DNA from: Ridgeia piscesae
Taxonomy: Eukaryota > Annelida > Polychaeta > Sabellida > Siboglinidae
Length of the DNA stretch: 64,000 nt
Reading direction: 5' to 3'
Assembly: GCA_025642075.2 (NCBI GenBank)
Contig: JAODUO010000432.1
Location: 274,501-338,500, forward strand
The translations under genes were made by a program, and so were the position numbers. Shown here piece after piece: positions 47,344 to 57,107 of this stretch; position 1 is the stretch's first letter, and every line of letters begins with the position of its first letter. A model generated the notes under the pieces. That model was not told the origin of the DNA, did no database searches, and saw nothing but the letters and a program-made list of their open reading frames with translations.

Positions 47344-47652
47344 TCAGAGAGATGTTTTGAATTTGGTACTGCATCCATTCAATATTTTAAACACTTCAAT
47401 CTGATCTCCTCTCAATCTTCTGGTTTCTAGTGTTGTTAAGCCACATTCTTTTAGACGCATTTCATAACTAATATTCCTGAGTTTTGGTATCATTTTGGTT
47501 GCTCTCCTTTGTACTCTTTCTAGCATATCAATATCCTTCTTGCGATATGGCCTCCATGCTTGTATACAATATTCTAAGTGAGGCCTAACTATTGTTTTAT
47601 ACAGCGGTATTATTAGTTCTTTTTCTTTGTTTTCTATGAAGGTTGTCGTCAT
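47344..47652 (-). pseudogene. LINE reverse transcriptase C-terminal fragment
   Basis: An open frame with PLYKTIVRPHLEYCIQAWRP, then DIDMLERVQRRATKMI, then LKECGLTTLETRRLRGDQIE and VFKILNG. This is a well-preserved C-terminal segment of CR1/Jockey-type LINE polymerases. It ends where the 47636 repeat begins, so it is probably truncated by that insertion. Confidence 0.85.
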
Positions 47653-48197
47653 GTATTTACATTCCCGCCTGTCCCCATACCTTCACTTTGTCATACGATA
47701 TAGGTTAATAATTATATTTATACCGCAATATTTCCATGCCTGGGATGATGCTTAATAATGAAACTAACGCAATGACGTTTCATATTTATGCAAACCAGTT
47801 CTAATAACGTCAAAATTATTGGAGGTGTCTCCATAATTGATAAAGGTTTGGCCAATGAAAGTTAGTGTTTCATTGGTACTTCGTTAGACCAATGAGTTCA
47901 AGCTGGGGATCGTCGTAATGTAGGCCCTAAGAGTGTTACGTCTAACATACTTCACCGACAGTGGCATAGTCAGGATTTTGCATTGGAGGGGACCATCCGA
48001 CAACGAAGCAAACTCTGTATATGTATGTATGTATATATGTATGTATGTATATATATATATATATATTAAACCCAACTCGCTTAATATGAATACCGACATG
48101 CATGGGCGTCGATCGGTGGGGGACGGGGGACGCGTCCCCCCACTTTTCAGCCTGGGGACAGCATAGGAAATGTTTTTAGTTTAAAAAAAAGCAATTT
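47636..48197 (+). repeat. Long dispersed repeat, copy 1
   Basis: Nearly identical to 49221-49808, including ATGAAGGTTGTCGTCATGTA at the left and CAGCATAGGAAATGTTTTTA at the right. The only sizeable difference is the length of an internal TA/GTAT microsatellite. It includes the CAGTGGCATAGTCAGGATTT block and a GGGCGTCGATCGGTGGGGGA block that recur separately elsewhere. Confidence 0.9.
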
Positions 48198-49220
48198 AAA
48201 ATGATTATTAGTATACCAAACAAGTGTTTTTTCAAAAGAAAACACTCGGGGGGGGGGGAGTACTGTACATGGCAAATAGGGCAATACTCTTCTGGGAGCA
48301 ATGTTCCTAAGATTTCATGACAAGATTAATCTGGTCATTGGGAGCAAACGTCTTGTCAAAAATTACTTATTATATTCCGCAATTCCATATATTTGTGACA
48401 ATGTTCATCAAGTTGGAAGAATAATATGATCAAACAAGATTTCTGATTTCACAGATATTAATGTTCTACTCACATCAACGTTTCGACCACTGTCGGTGGT
48501 GAGTAGTGAAGATATAGTTCCTGATGAAGGCCACTGATGGTGGTCGAAACGTCGATGTGAGTAGAAAATTATTAGTTGTCAAATAAGAAATTGTGTTTGA
48601 AATTCCATAAATTGTTAGAGCAGAGTAAAAAAGTAATTTCATAGTAAAACATTTGGGCTTTTTCATAAAGTCAGAATTGTACTGCATATGTAAAAGTACA
48701 ATTACCATACATGCTCAAAAACAGCATATACGTGATCGAAAAGGCCAATGGTTCAAAGAATGGTAAATTATTGTAACATGGTTTCAAACATACATTTTAA
48801 TTGTGACGACGTATCTTGCTGGAAAAGGGGAATGTATTTTGAGTAGTTTCTTGTGTTTTCATGTGTGTGCGTGTATGAATCCATGCATTGTATGAGCGCA
48901 TGCATGTGTGTGCATACATGTGTACAAATATGTGTATCGACAGTTCATATGCCTCACGGTATGTATATGCAAGTATAAATGTAGTTGTCATCATAAAAAA
49001 TTACTCGTTAATTACATTCTGAAACAACAAACGTCCATCGTTTCACGAAACAAAAAAAATCAAGGTAACCGTTGTTGAATGGTCTTAATTGCAGTCTATC
49101 CTCCGGAAACACGGAGGCTTCAATTTTGAGTATATAATCTATGTGCTGGTGGACCTCGTTCCAAAGAACATCGGAGTACTGGTTTATGCAGTTAGGCATG
49201 TGGCCACGCCGCTCGATATT
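48198..49220. other. Unique or unclassified sequence between repeat copies
   Basis: Contains a G-run at 48250-48259 and the inverted repeat above. The frames at 48797-48994 and 49008-49199 resemble nothing I know. Confidence 0.4.
48466..48564. repeat. 25-bp inverted repeat with hammerhead-like core
   Basis: The arms 48466-48490 and 48540-48564 (CTACTCACATC...TTTCGACCAC and GTGGTCGAAACG...GTGAGTAG) match at 24 of 25 positions around a 49-nt spacer. The spacer contains CTGATGA at 48521-48527, followed by a 6-bp hairpin (GGCCAC/GTGGTC) leading into GAAAC and GTC. Confidence 0.7.
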
Positions 49221-49808
49221 ATGAAGGTTGTCGTCATGTATTCACATTCCCGCCTGTCCCCATACCTTCACTTTGTCATACAATATAGGTTAATAATTTT
49301 ATTTATAACGCCATATAGTTCCATGCCTGGGATGATGCTTAATAATGAAACTAACGCAATGACGTTTCCTATTTATGCAAACCAGTTATAATAATGTCAA
49401 AATTATTGGAGGTGTCTCCATAATTGATAAAGGTTTGGCCAATGAAAGTTAGTGTTTCATTGGTACTTCGTTAGACCAATGAGTTCAAGCTGGGGATCGT
49501 CGTAATGTAGGCCCTAAGAGTGTTACGTCTAACATACTTCACCGACAGTGGCGTAGTCAGGATTTTGCATTGGAGGGGACCATCCGACAACGAAGCAAAC
49601 TCTGTATATGTATGTATGTATATATGTATATATATATATATATATATACATATATACATACATATATATATATATTAAACCCAACTCGCTTAAAATGAAT
49701 ACCGACATGCATGGGCGTCGATCGGTGGGGGACGGGGGACGCGTCCCCCCACTTTTCAGCCTGGGGACAGCATAGGAAATGTTTTTAGTTTAAAAAAAAC
49801 AATTTACA
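49221..49808 (+). repeat. Long dispersed repeat, copy 2
   Basis: Second copy, offset 1585 bp at the left end, same orientation. It continues into a longer related sequence (about 49809-50330) that also resembles 57190-57660, so it may be closer to the full element. Confidence 0.9.
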
Positions 49809-51100
49809 GGCATATAGTGAGACTGATCACTCCTCTCTCCTAAAACTCTACACCGGTCTAGTAGTAAAATTAATATACCAGTTCAGATATAAACATCCGA
49901 CTACCCAGTGGAAAATCACTAGATAAATTGCTTGGTTGGCCGCAGTGCATAACTTGATCTTAGTTCAGTAAATATTCGTCATGTCGGGCTATATCAGTTT
50001 GCACCCTTAATTGTGTTGATATATTAATAGGCACTAGCCATCAAGCACATAATTGATGATTAATTTTTGTTTGCCCTGTCACCCCTTGGAATACAGCCTG
50101 GTCGGATACTTATCGCCTACAGCGGAACCAGCAGATTCCTGCCCTTTGTGTAATTTGATCCCATTTGAATGATGACAAATTTGTTTCCCAAAAGGTAGGA
50201 TTGGAAAGTCCAACACAGGAACCGCTGTTACCTCTGCATCTTGTCACTTCGTGAATCAGGAAGCAGCAGTGGCATAGCCAGGATTTTGCATCGGATGGGG
50301 CCACCCGACGACCAAGCAGACTTATATATATATATGTATATATATGTATTATATATGTTTTATTTATATATATATATATATATTTGTTATATATATATAT
50401 ATATGATATATATATATATATATATATATAATTCAAACCGAACTTGCTTAAAATGAATACCGACATAACAACCAAGTTCACTGGCCAATATAGCTGGTAT
50501 TTCAGCAAAACCATTCACAGAGGCGTCAAAGTTAGAAAGAAACGACACATTATTAAAGAGACACGAACCCAAAGCCCCTATATAACATTAGCCTATAGCC
50601 GGCCACCACATTCCTCACGCTACTCTCCCAAACCTACTGACAGACCATGACAAATACCAACATGTAGTCACTTATTCTGATGAAACAATAAATAAACATA
50701 GATGATGTGGCATTGGCGTTCAACCAGTAACTTCACAACATGTAAAATTGCGTATTACAATTTATAAATTCACCATAGGAAGTGGAATGTTCCCAGTGCA
50801 AAATCCACTAGATTAATTGTTTTGGCTACAATGAGGATTAAAGGGGGACAAACGCTTGGAGGAAAGTCGAAGGGGTGACGGGAGATAGACGCATATCACG
50901 GAAACGTAAAGGAAATGTACTCAGTCGTGTGTTACCCCGGCATACACGAATGCACTAGTGGCGATGGCACTAGCAAAGAAACAACAGAAGGTCCAGGATT
51001 GCGGAAAAAAAACCTGATAAGAATAATCATGGAAGCTAAGAGAGCTGATAAAAGAAAATGGATGAGATGAGAGTATGGGATGGGGTGAAGGAAAGTTCTA
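49809..51100. repeat. Repeat-derived sequence with TA-rich microsatellites
   Basis: 49920-50300 shares many blocks with 57310-57650 (for example CAAGCACAT, TTTTTGTTTG, CTGTCACCCCTTGGA, ACTTTGTGTAATTTGATCCC). TA/TATG microsatellites fill about 50320-50430. No gene. Confidence 0.6.
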
Positions 51101-51104
51101 AGAA

Positions 51105-51305
51105 GAAATTGGTTAGGAGTACATGGGTTGGTCATGTGTAAAAAAATTGGGAGATGATAAACTGGCAAAGAGAGCAGGTGCCCAGAAAGTGGAAGGGAAA
51201 TGGAGGCGAGGAAGAATGGGAAAAAATATAGATAGAAGGAATTGGAGACTGCTAAAAGAGAACGTAGAAAGAGAGAAATGAGAGAAAGAAAAAAGACATT
51301 GGACA
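51105..51305 (+). pseudogene. LINE reverse transcriptase C-terminal relic
   Basis: The plus strand, read across frames, gives STWVGHV, DDKLAKRAGAQKVEGKWRRG and RRNWRLLKENVERR. These match the end of a LINE polymerase type with GHVxRM...DKLAKRADAQKVEGKRRRGRPRMRW...RRSWRLLxENVxR. Stops and frame changes are present. Confidence 0.65.
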
Positions 51306-51876
51306 AGGAAATAATGTCAACTCACCCCTGACGACTGTGATGCCAAGAAAATAATAACAAGAAAATGCAATTTGACCCTAGTCTAGTAACTGGGCAACTA
51401 TTATTTTGAATCCTTAATAGCCCATTGAGAATAATGGCATTTTCAGTGCTCTGTCAACTCTTATGCTGCAGCCAGAGATAGACGTAGAGAATTCCTAACT
51501 TAAACCTATTTGAATGATGAAAAATTTTTGTGTGTGAAAGGGTACGACTGGGAAAGAAAATCTTACACAGTCATCCTGAAACCCACTGTACTTTGTGACT
51601 ATGAATTAGGCAGCCAGTTATTGGTCCTCCGTTCCTCACCATCCTAATTTCTTTCCGAGATTGGGGGTCGATAGCCCCCTGGCCCCCCCTCTCGCTACGC
51701 CACTGGCAATCAGTTATGGGTCCAAAGATTGGGGCGGGCCATGGCCCCTATTCAAAAACATGTAGCCAACATAACTATTTTAAATAGCATAACATCTTTG
51801 TTTATTTTAGAATTAGGACCAGACCCACAATAAATTGTGTTTTATATTTACTAAAACATTTATGTGTATTTCAGGT

Positions 51877-51880
51877 CACA

Positions 51881-51939
<59 letters not shown>
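51877..51939. repeat. CACG tetranucleotide microsatellite
   Basis: About 15 uninterrupted copies of ACGC. It makes a THAR-repeat frame of no significance. Confidence 0.95.
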
Positions 51940-52203
51940 TCCCCGTTCCCCCCCCCACACTTTTCAAACTGGATCGACGCCCCTGCCGACATGACAACCA
52001 AGTTCACTGACCAATGTAGCTGGCAGCTCAGCAAAATTATTAATCACAGAATGAAAAACTCACTGGTCTAACGAAGTATCAATGAAACACTTTAACCTTC
52101 GTCAGCCAAACCGTTATTGAATCTGGATACACCTCCACCAGTTTTGACGTTATGATGTTAATATGCAACATGTATATATGTGTAGATATAAATATAGGGC
52201 ACT

Positions 52204-52385
52204 TCTCTTATGCAGAATTCGGACCCACCTCAGTGTTCCCAGTATAACTGTATATTTGCCCATATTGGATACCTAACACTCTAATCCTAAACATGATCAA
52301 TCGGCATTCCCAGGTATATTTATATTTCACAAATATTGCATTTTGAGACCCAAATAGCGCTCCGATTTGTGCCAGTCACAAGCGC
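52204..52385 (-). repeat. Dispersed repeat D2, copy 2
   Basis: The reverse complement matches 19831-20035 block by block, including AAATATACCTGGGAATGC and the TGGGTCC...AATTCTGC end. Confidence 0.65.
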
Positions 52386-52942
52386 CGCCGTGCACGTGTT
52401 ACATGCGCCGTGCACATGGAATGAGCGATAAAGTTTGTTTATGCCGACCCCTTTGTCTTTTCGATCTTAAAAGTCTGCTAAGACGCGCTGTTTATAAACC
52501 ATAACTGTTACTCCTACGTAGTGAAAAACAGCGAAACAAATTTGGTGTACACGTTTCTGTCGGGGTTTCCTACGTAGCAACAGTTGTCGTGCACGATTTG
52601 CACAAGCAACGCAGGATGTAGTCGTAGTCGTGTCGTTGACATTGTTTTATTATGCTCTTATCGCAGAAGAGAAATGCACTTATATTACAAATGACAACAG
52701 CAATTGTTCAACCATGTGTCATACGTGTTATTACTTCACTGGACAGTTTTACTATGTCTATATCTCGACTCGCATGTATGTGTCTCGGTGAAGTTACATA
52801 CACTGGCGTTACATACACTTATAACGTGCCGCTGTTAATCGGCTGTGAACAGTGACAGTGTATCTGATCGAGTTACGTAAGGAACCATCACAGTCGTTTC
52901 ACGCACAAACACGTACACACGCATTATACCGTGTGTAGCGAG
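52386..52942. other. 3' side of the cysteine-rich gene, nothing else recognised
   Basis: Relatively CpG-richer sequence following the terminal exon on the minus strand, presumably 3' UTR and flank. No AATAAA was confirmed on the minus strand near the stop. Confidence 0.35.
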
Positions 52943-53182
52943 TTAAACGATCTCTAGAAGATGTTGATTCGACAAGTATACATCACTCGTGTGTGCAAGG
53001 TCCTGGCGCGTCTCCCGCGCAGTTACTCTCGGTGAACGACGTGGGCCACGGAGCCGAGCTGACGGTACCGGTCCACCTGCCTCTGTCACTGGCGTGTGCT
53101 CCAGCGGAACGTCGCTGTCTTTGCCTAGCGAGACCCGGTCATTGACGGGCGAAAGGTTGTTGAAACTCTGGACGTCGTCGAC
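52943..53182 (-). CDS. Cysteine-rich gene, terminal exon C
   Basis: Acceptor TATCCGTTTTAG (AG at 53184-53183). 79 codons in phase 0, then TAA. Lacks cysteine; rich in Arg, Pro, Ser and Asp. Its open frame runs opposite to a plus-strand frame at 52989-53186, which I regard as the shadow. Confidence 0.6.
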   Translation of the reverse strand, partial: VDDVQSFNNLSPVNDRVSLGKDSDVPLEHTPVTEAGGPVPSARLRGPRRSPRVTARETRQDLAHTSDVYLSNQHLLEIV

Positions 53183-54360
53183 CTAAAACGGATACTTGAA
53201 TTTAGAATATATGTCACTTGCTGTACCAACAGATTACGTTTTTGTTGCTTTGTGCAGCTGCTCTTTCGTTGTTCCTTCCTGTGACGTCACGTCTTGCCAC
53301 AACTCAAGTTGAAGAGTTTCCAACATGTAAACATAAAATATTGGTATTATTATTGTCAGGCTGTGTGGAGATCTGACAGGCAAGCAAAACAATTGATATC
53401 AAATAAAATTGTAAAGTCTGAGAGAGCAATAACGACGTAAAATACCCCATTTGTCCGATGCTCCATCTTCAGCAGACGTCCATTAACGTCATGGCTGACG
53501 CTTTGCATATAACAACAGAATAACGCTAACATTAAGAGAGCGTGGGAAACTAGATGCAGCCTAATACCTTAACAACTGATAGGCAATACATATCAATTAA
53601 GACTTACGCAGTTAACTAAGATGAATCCACAAGTACTGTGGTCGCCACAACAGCAATCACAGAAGTACCCCTTATTGACACTCTTCATTCCGATGTCCAG
53701 TGACGTCACAGATCCTGGAAACATAAAGAAAACAAAGTTAACAGAGCAATGGATAGTTTGATTAAGTTAAGTTCTGGTCCTCTTCTGCGTCCTCTTCTGC
53801 TCCATCTTCTGCGTCCGCTTCTGTGTCCTCTTCTCAGTCCTCTTCTCTCTTCCTGCGTCACCTTCAGCGTCCTCTTCTGCTCCATCTTCTGCGTTCGCTT
53901 CTGCGTCCTCTTCTGTGTCCTCTTCAGTATCCTCTTCTGCGTCCTCTTCTGTGTCCTCTTCTGCTCCATCTTCTGCGTCCGCTTCTGCGTCCGCTTCTGG
54001 GTCCTCTTCTCTGTCCTATTTTTGGTTATCTTCTGTGTCCTCTTCTGCGTCCTCTTCTGCTCCATCTTCTGTGTCCTCTTCTGCGTCCTCTTCTGCTCCA
54101 TCTTCTGCGTCCACTTCTGCGTCCTCTTCGGTGTCTTTTACCGGGTCCTTTTCGGCGTCCACTTCTGCGTCCGCTTCAACGTTCCTCTTCTGCGTCCCTT
54201 TCTGTGTCCTCTTCTGCGTCCGCTTCTGCTCTCTCCCTTGTGTATACTCTTCTGGGTCCCATCATCTGAAACACAAACACCATTTAATAATTAGTAACAT
54301 ACGTTCTGGTCGACATTCCGCCTTCTCGTATCCGTTATCGTCTCGGCTGACGCATTGTAT
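52943..54360 (-). CDS. Unrecognised cysteine-rich gene, three 3' exons
   Basis: Three minus-strand exons join with consistent phases: 54360-54303 (58 nt), 53714-53608 (107 nt) and 53182-52943 (240 nt, stop TAA at 52945-52943). The 134-codon tail has a cysteine-rich front part, QCVSRDDNGYEKAECRPE then GYFCDCCCGDHSTCGFILVNC in two adjoining pieces. A polar tail follows, including DDVQSFNNLSPVNDRVSLGK and ending HLLEIV. The Cys clustering suggests an extracellular disulphide domain, perhaps three-finger-like, and the rest could be a tail. I do not recognise the family. The first intron holds a 12-bp minisatellite. 5' exons were not found. The evidence is splice signals, phase agreement and open frames, not homology. 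Confidence 0.55.
53608..53714 (-). CDS. Cysteine-rich gene, exon B
   Basis: Acceptor TTATGTTTCCAG (AG at 53716-53715), donor GTAAGT starting at 53607, both strong. Only one frame is open: SVTSLDIGMKSVNKGYFCDC followed by CCGDHSTCGFILVNC. It ends in phase 0. Confidence 0.6.
53774..54240. repeat. 12-bp minisatellite (GAAGAGGACRCA on minus)
   Basis: About 460 nt of tandem 12-nt units, plus-strand sense TCYTCTTCTGYG, with variants. 12 is a multiple of 3, so every frame yields a repeat peptide: EEDA/EEDT, QKRT or RRGR on the minus strand. It sits in the intron between exons A and B of the cysteine-rich gene. Confidence 0.9.
54303..54360 (-). CDS. Cysteine-rich gene, exon A
   Basis: Acceptor GTTGTGTTTCAG (AG at 54362-54361), donor GTATGT starting at 54302. 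Frame 0 reads IQCVSRDDNGYEKAECRPE, leaving one base (C) that completes Arg with GA from the next exon. Confidence 0.5.
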
Positions 54361-55031
54361 CTGAAACACAACGAAAAATATAGATAACAGCGCAAAGGAT
54401 ATGCGGCCCCATTACCTCGGTAGGGTAGGGACTCTTTCCGGGTATTTACAACCGGGTCAACTGCGCCCGGTAATAGCCAAGTAGGATAGGGACGACTTGA
54501 CCATGTTGTTACGTCTACGGCTACGGATAGCGGTTCATTGTCAGGTTTTTATTAATGTAAACGTAACATTTGCATGTTTATGGCAATTATGTGAAATGTT
54601 GATGGAGAGCGCATGCATGCTCAACAAAGTTATATTAAACAAAAATAATGATAACCCACTGAAATAAAATGGCAACCGGAAGTCATGCAAATAAAATAAC
54701 TAGTGCATATATACGCGTCCGTGGTGTGACGTAGCCCTTCGCAACCGTGACGTTATATAATCAAAAAGCAACCTAAACGTTCTTAACAAAAACTTTGAAA
54801 GTAAAAGTAATTTGACCCTATTTGCTATTTACCGTTGTGTGCTACTGTGTGATAAAACAATAGCAAACACTGGGCGCTTAGCGTTGCCCGCTCTCGGAAC
54901 TGTTCAGCGTCGCCATGAATATTGCCGCAACATCAGCTTACTTCAAATACTTGGTGTACCATACGGCGCACAATTTCACCGTTGAACACGTTAAAATATC
55001 GCAATCGTTTCAAGCATTTCAACAGACTCAC
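54361..55031. other. CpG-richer upstream region
   Basis: Between exon A and the donor at 55031. Several CG dinucleotides and a palindrome-like GAGCGCATGCATGCTC near 54608. No convincing exon. Confidence 0.35.
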
Positions 55032-55144
55032 CTGTCAGACTCGTTCTCGTGTTGTGTATACGTTTCTACCCGAATACAGCGGCGCCTCGTCCAGTGCCTC
55101 CTCGATCGATCGCCGTGGATACTGCAAACCAGTGTTGACGTCAT
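55032..55144 (-). CDS. Candidate 5' coding exon, uncertain
   Basis: On the minus strand an ATG at 55144-55142 opens a frame (MTSTLVCSIHGDRSRR ...) that runs to a strong donor, GACAG|GTGAGT, at 55032/55031 in a CpG-rich setting. It ends in phase 2, whereas exon A needs phase 0, so a missing exon or a different gene would be required. Weak. Confidence 0.25.
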
Positions 55145-55255
55145 TTCCGCGCGCATATCTCGCGTGAAACGAAAGTGCCGGGTGCCTAAGGCCCACGTCT
55201 TAAACCGCCACTGACAGTAACAAATGTAGAATATGTAATTATAATTGAGAGATGT

Positions 55256-55483
55256 TTGTATGTATGTATGTATGCATGTATGTATGTATGTATGTATGTA
55301 TGTATGTATGTATGTATGTATGTATGTATGTATGTATGTATGTATGTATGTATGTATGTATGTATGTATGTATGTATGTATGTATGTATGTATGTACGTA
55401 CGTACGTACGTACGTACGTACTCGACACACCACACACCACCACCACACAACACACCACACCACCACCACCACACACATGTATG

Positions 55484-55541
<58 letters not shown>

Positions 55542-55551
55542 TGTATGTATA
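55256..55551. repeat. Compound microsatellite GTAT / GTAC / CAC / TA / GTAT
   Basis: GTAT tetramers to about 55393, GTAC to 55420, a CAC-rich block to about 55475, TA to 55514 and GTAT again to 55551. Accounts for five overlapping long frames on both strands. Confidence 0.95.
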
Positions 55552-55810
55552 TTACGTAACAGTAATACACTGCCTAACTACGGCGGCTATAGTTCGTAGG
55601 TCAACCGATCACGTGACCGCAAGGCGCTGCTTATCAGGAGAATTATAGTTCGTTTGACATTTACTGTAACATAATATATTGTTAGCTTCTGTTAGCTAGC
55701 TATTGTTCCTTAAATTACTGAATACTTAATGTGGCGGGGTTGTGTGGAGGTGCAGCTTTCGCGAAGTAATAGTATCGTGACTTGATACTTCCCTACGAGT
55801 TGGTGATGTC

Positions 55811-56165
55811 CACGGGCATCGATCGGTGGGGGACGGGGGGACGTGTCCCCCACTTTTCAACGTGGGGGGACAGCATAGGAATTGTCCCCCCCCACTTTTC
55901 AGCTCGGAAAAATTGCGAGGCATATAGCCTGACTCGCCACTCCTCTCTCTTAAAAGCCGCTACACATGACTAGCTAGACAATAAACTCGCGACATGAAGT
56001 TCCGACCATGCACCCATTAGTAAATCGACTAGATAAATTGCTTGGCTGGCCACACCGCGCAACTTGATCTTACTTTAGTAAATAACCATCATACCGGACA
56101 GCGCCGTTGCCGGGCTCTATCAGTTTGAAACCTTGTGTTGATATTATTAATTTTATAGGCTCTAG
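55811..56165 (+). repeat. 355-bp tandem repeat, unit 1
   Basis: Starts CACGGGCATCGATCGGTGGG. It contains G- and C-tracts that pair (GGGGGACGGGGGGAC against CCCCCAC), then CAGCATAGGAATTGTCCCCC, AAAAGCCGCTACA and ATAAACTCGCGACATGAAGT. Unit 2 starts 355 bp later with the same order. Confidence 0.9.
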
Positions 56166-56431
56166 CACGGGCGTCGATCGGTGGGGGACGGGGGGACGCG
56201 TTCCCCCCACTTTTCAGCGTGGGGGACAGCATAGGAATTGTCCCCCCACTTTTCAGTTCAGAAAAATTGCGGGGCATGTAGCCTGACTCACCACTCCTCT
56301 CTCTAAAAGCCGCTACATAGGACTAATAGCTAGACAATAAACTCGCGACATGAAGTTCCGACCACCCATTAGAAAATCGACTGGCCACAGCGCGCAACTT
56401 GATCTTACTTCAGTAAATAATCATCATGCCG
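56166..56431 (+). repeat. 355-bp tandem repeat, unit 2 (interrupted)
   Basis: Follows unit 1 directly and matches it to about 56431 (ATCATCATGCC). There a 439-bp inverted-repeat element is inserted. The missing remainder (GCCGCTGCCGTGCTCTATCA) resumes after 56870. Confidence 0.85.
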
Positions 56432-56870
56432 GTGTAGCACTTACATTTTTCCGGCGTTATAAACGTTCCGATTGACATTTCTGCGCATGCGCGATAAATG
56501 TAAAATCATTAATGTGCAGCGAAAGGACAATGCATTTATGGTATAAATATTACGGGTTGTTCGTTAGGATATATATAAAGTTATTTGTAGCAAACAAGTT
56601 TTGAAGCATGTTTTGATAGCAAACGTGACTATAGAGTGCCATATTCCGTGACAGGGATTTAAACAAACGTAAGATGTTATTGTATTGAACGACATTTTAA
56701 GCAACTCTTCACAGTAATCATCACAGGAGAGTTGATGATCAGCCCGTGGCATTCATACCAAAAATGCTTTGTCGTTTCGCTGCACATTGGTGATTTTATA
56801 TTTATCGCGCATGCGCAGAAACGTCAATCGGAAAGTTTATAACGACCGGAAAAATGTAAGCGCGACACTG
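56432..56870. mobile_element. MITE-like element with about 110-bp inverted termini
   Basis: The left end, from about GGTGTAGCACTTACATTTTT, and the right end, the reverse complement of AAAAATGTAAGCGCGACACT, are inverted copies over roughly 110 nt with scattered mismatches. Each terminus contains TCTGCGCATGCGCGATAAAT. It interrupts tandem unit 2, which proves insertion. A small internal frame (56564-56752, minus) has no known similarity. The CAGTG-like termini could suggest hAT, but no 8-bp target duplication was clear. Confidence 0.85.
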
Positions 56871-57107
56871 GGCTGAGCCGCTGCCGTGCTCTATCAGTTT
56901 GCATCCTTGTGTTGATATTATTAGTAAGTTCTAGCCATCAAGCACATTATAAATTATGAAATTTGTGTTTCACACTCACCCCTTGCCTGCTTGACGCTTA
57001 TCGCCTACGACCAAAGCGGCGGATTCCTGCACTTTGTGTAACTTATTCCCATTTGAGTGAAGACAAATTTCTTTGCCAAAATGTAGGATTGGGAAGTTCT
57101 ACACAGC

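Noticed and set aside
52989..53186. Plus-strand 65-codon frame
   Set aside because: Shadow of the minus-strand terminal exon, which has an acceptor, phase agreement and a stop.
53330..53480. Small minus-strand frame MGYFTSLLLSQTLQFY, resembling a signal peptide
   Set aside because: It falls inside the intron between exons B and C, has no partner exon and is short enough to be chance.
53749..54364. Plus-strand frames of 148-181 codons rich in LLRP, SSAS or VLFC
   Set aside because: They are the three plus frames of the 12-bp minisatellite. The flanking minus-strand exons explain the region better.
55028..55648. Long frames of CMYV, HTYI and similar on both strands
   Set aside because: Direct translation of GTAT and CAC microsatellites.
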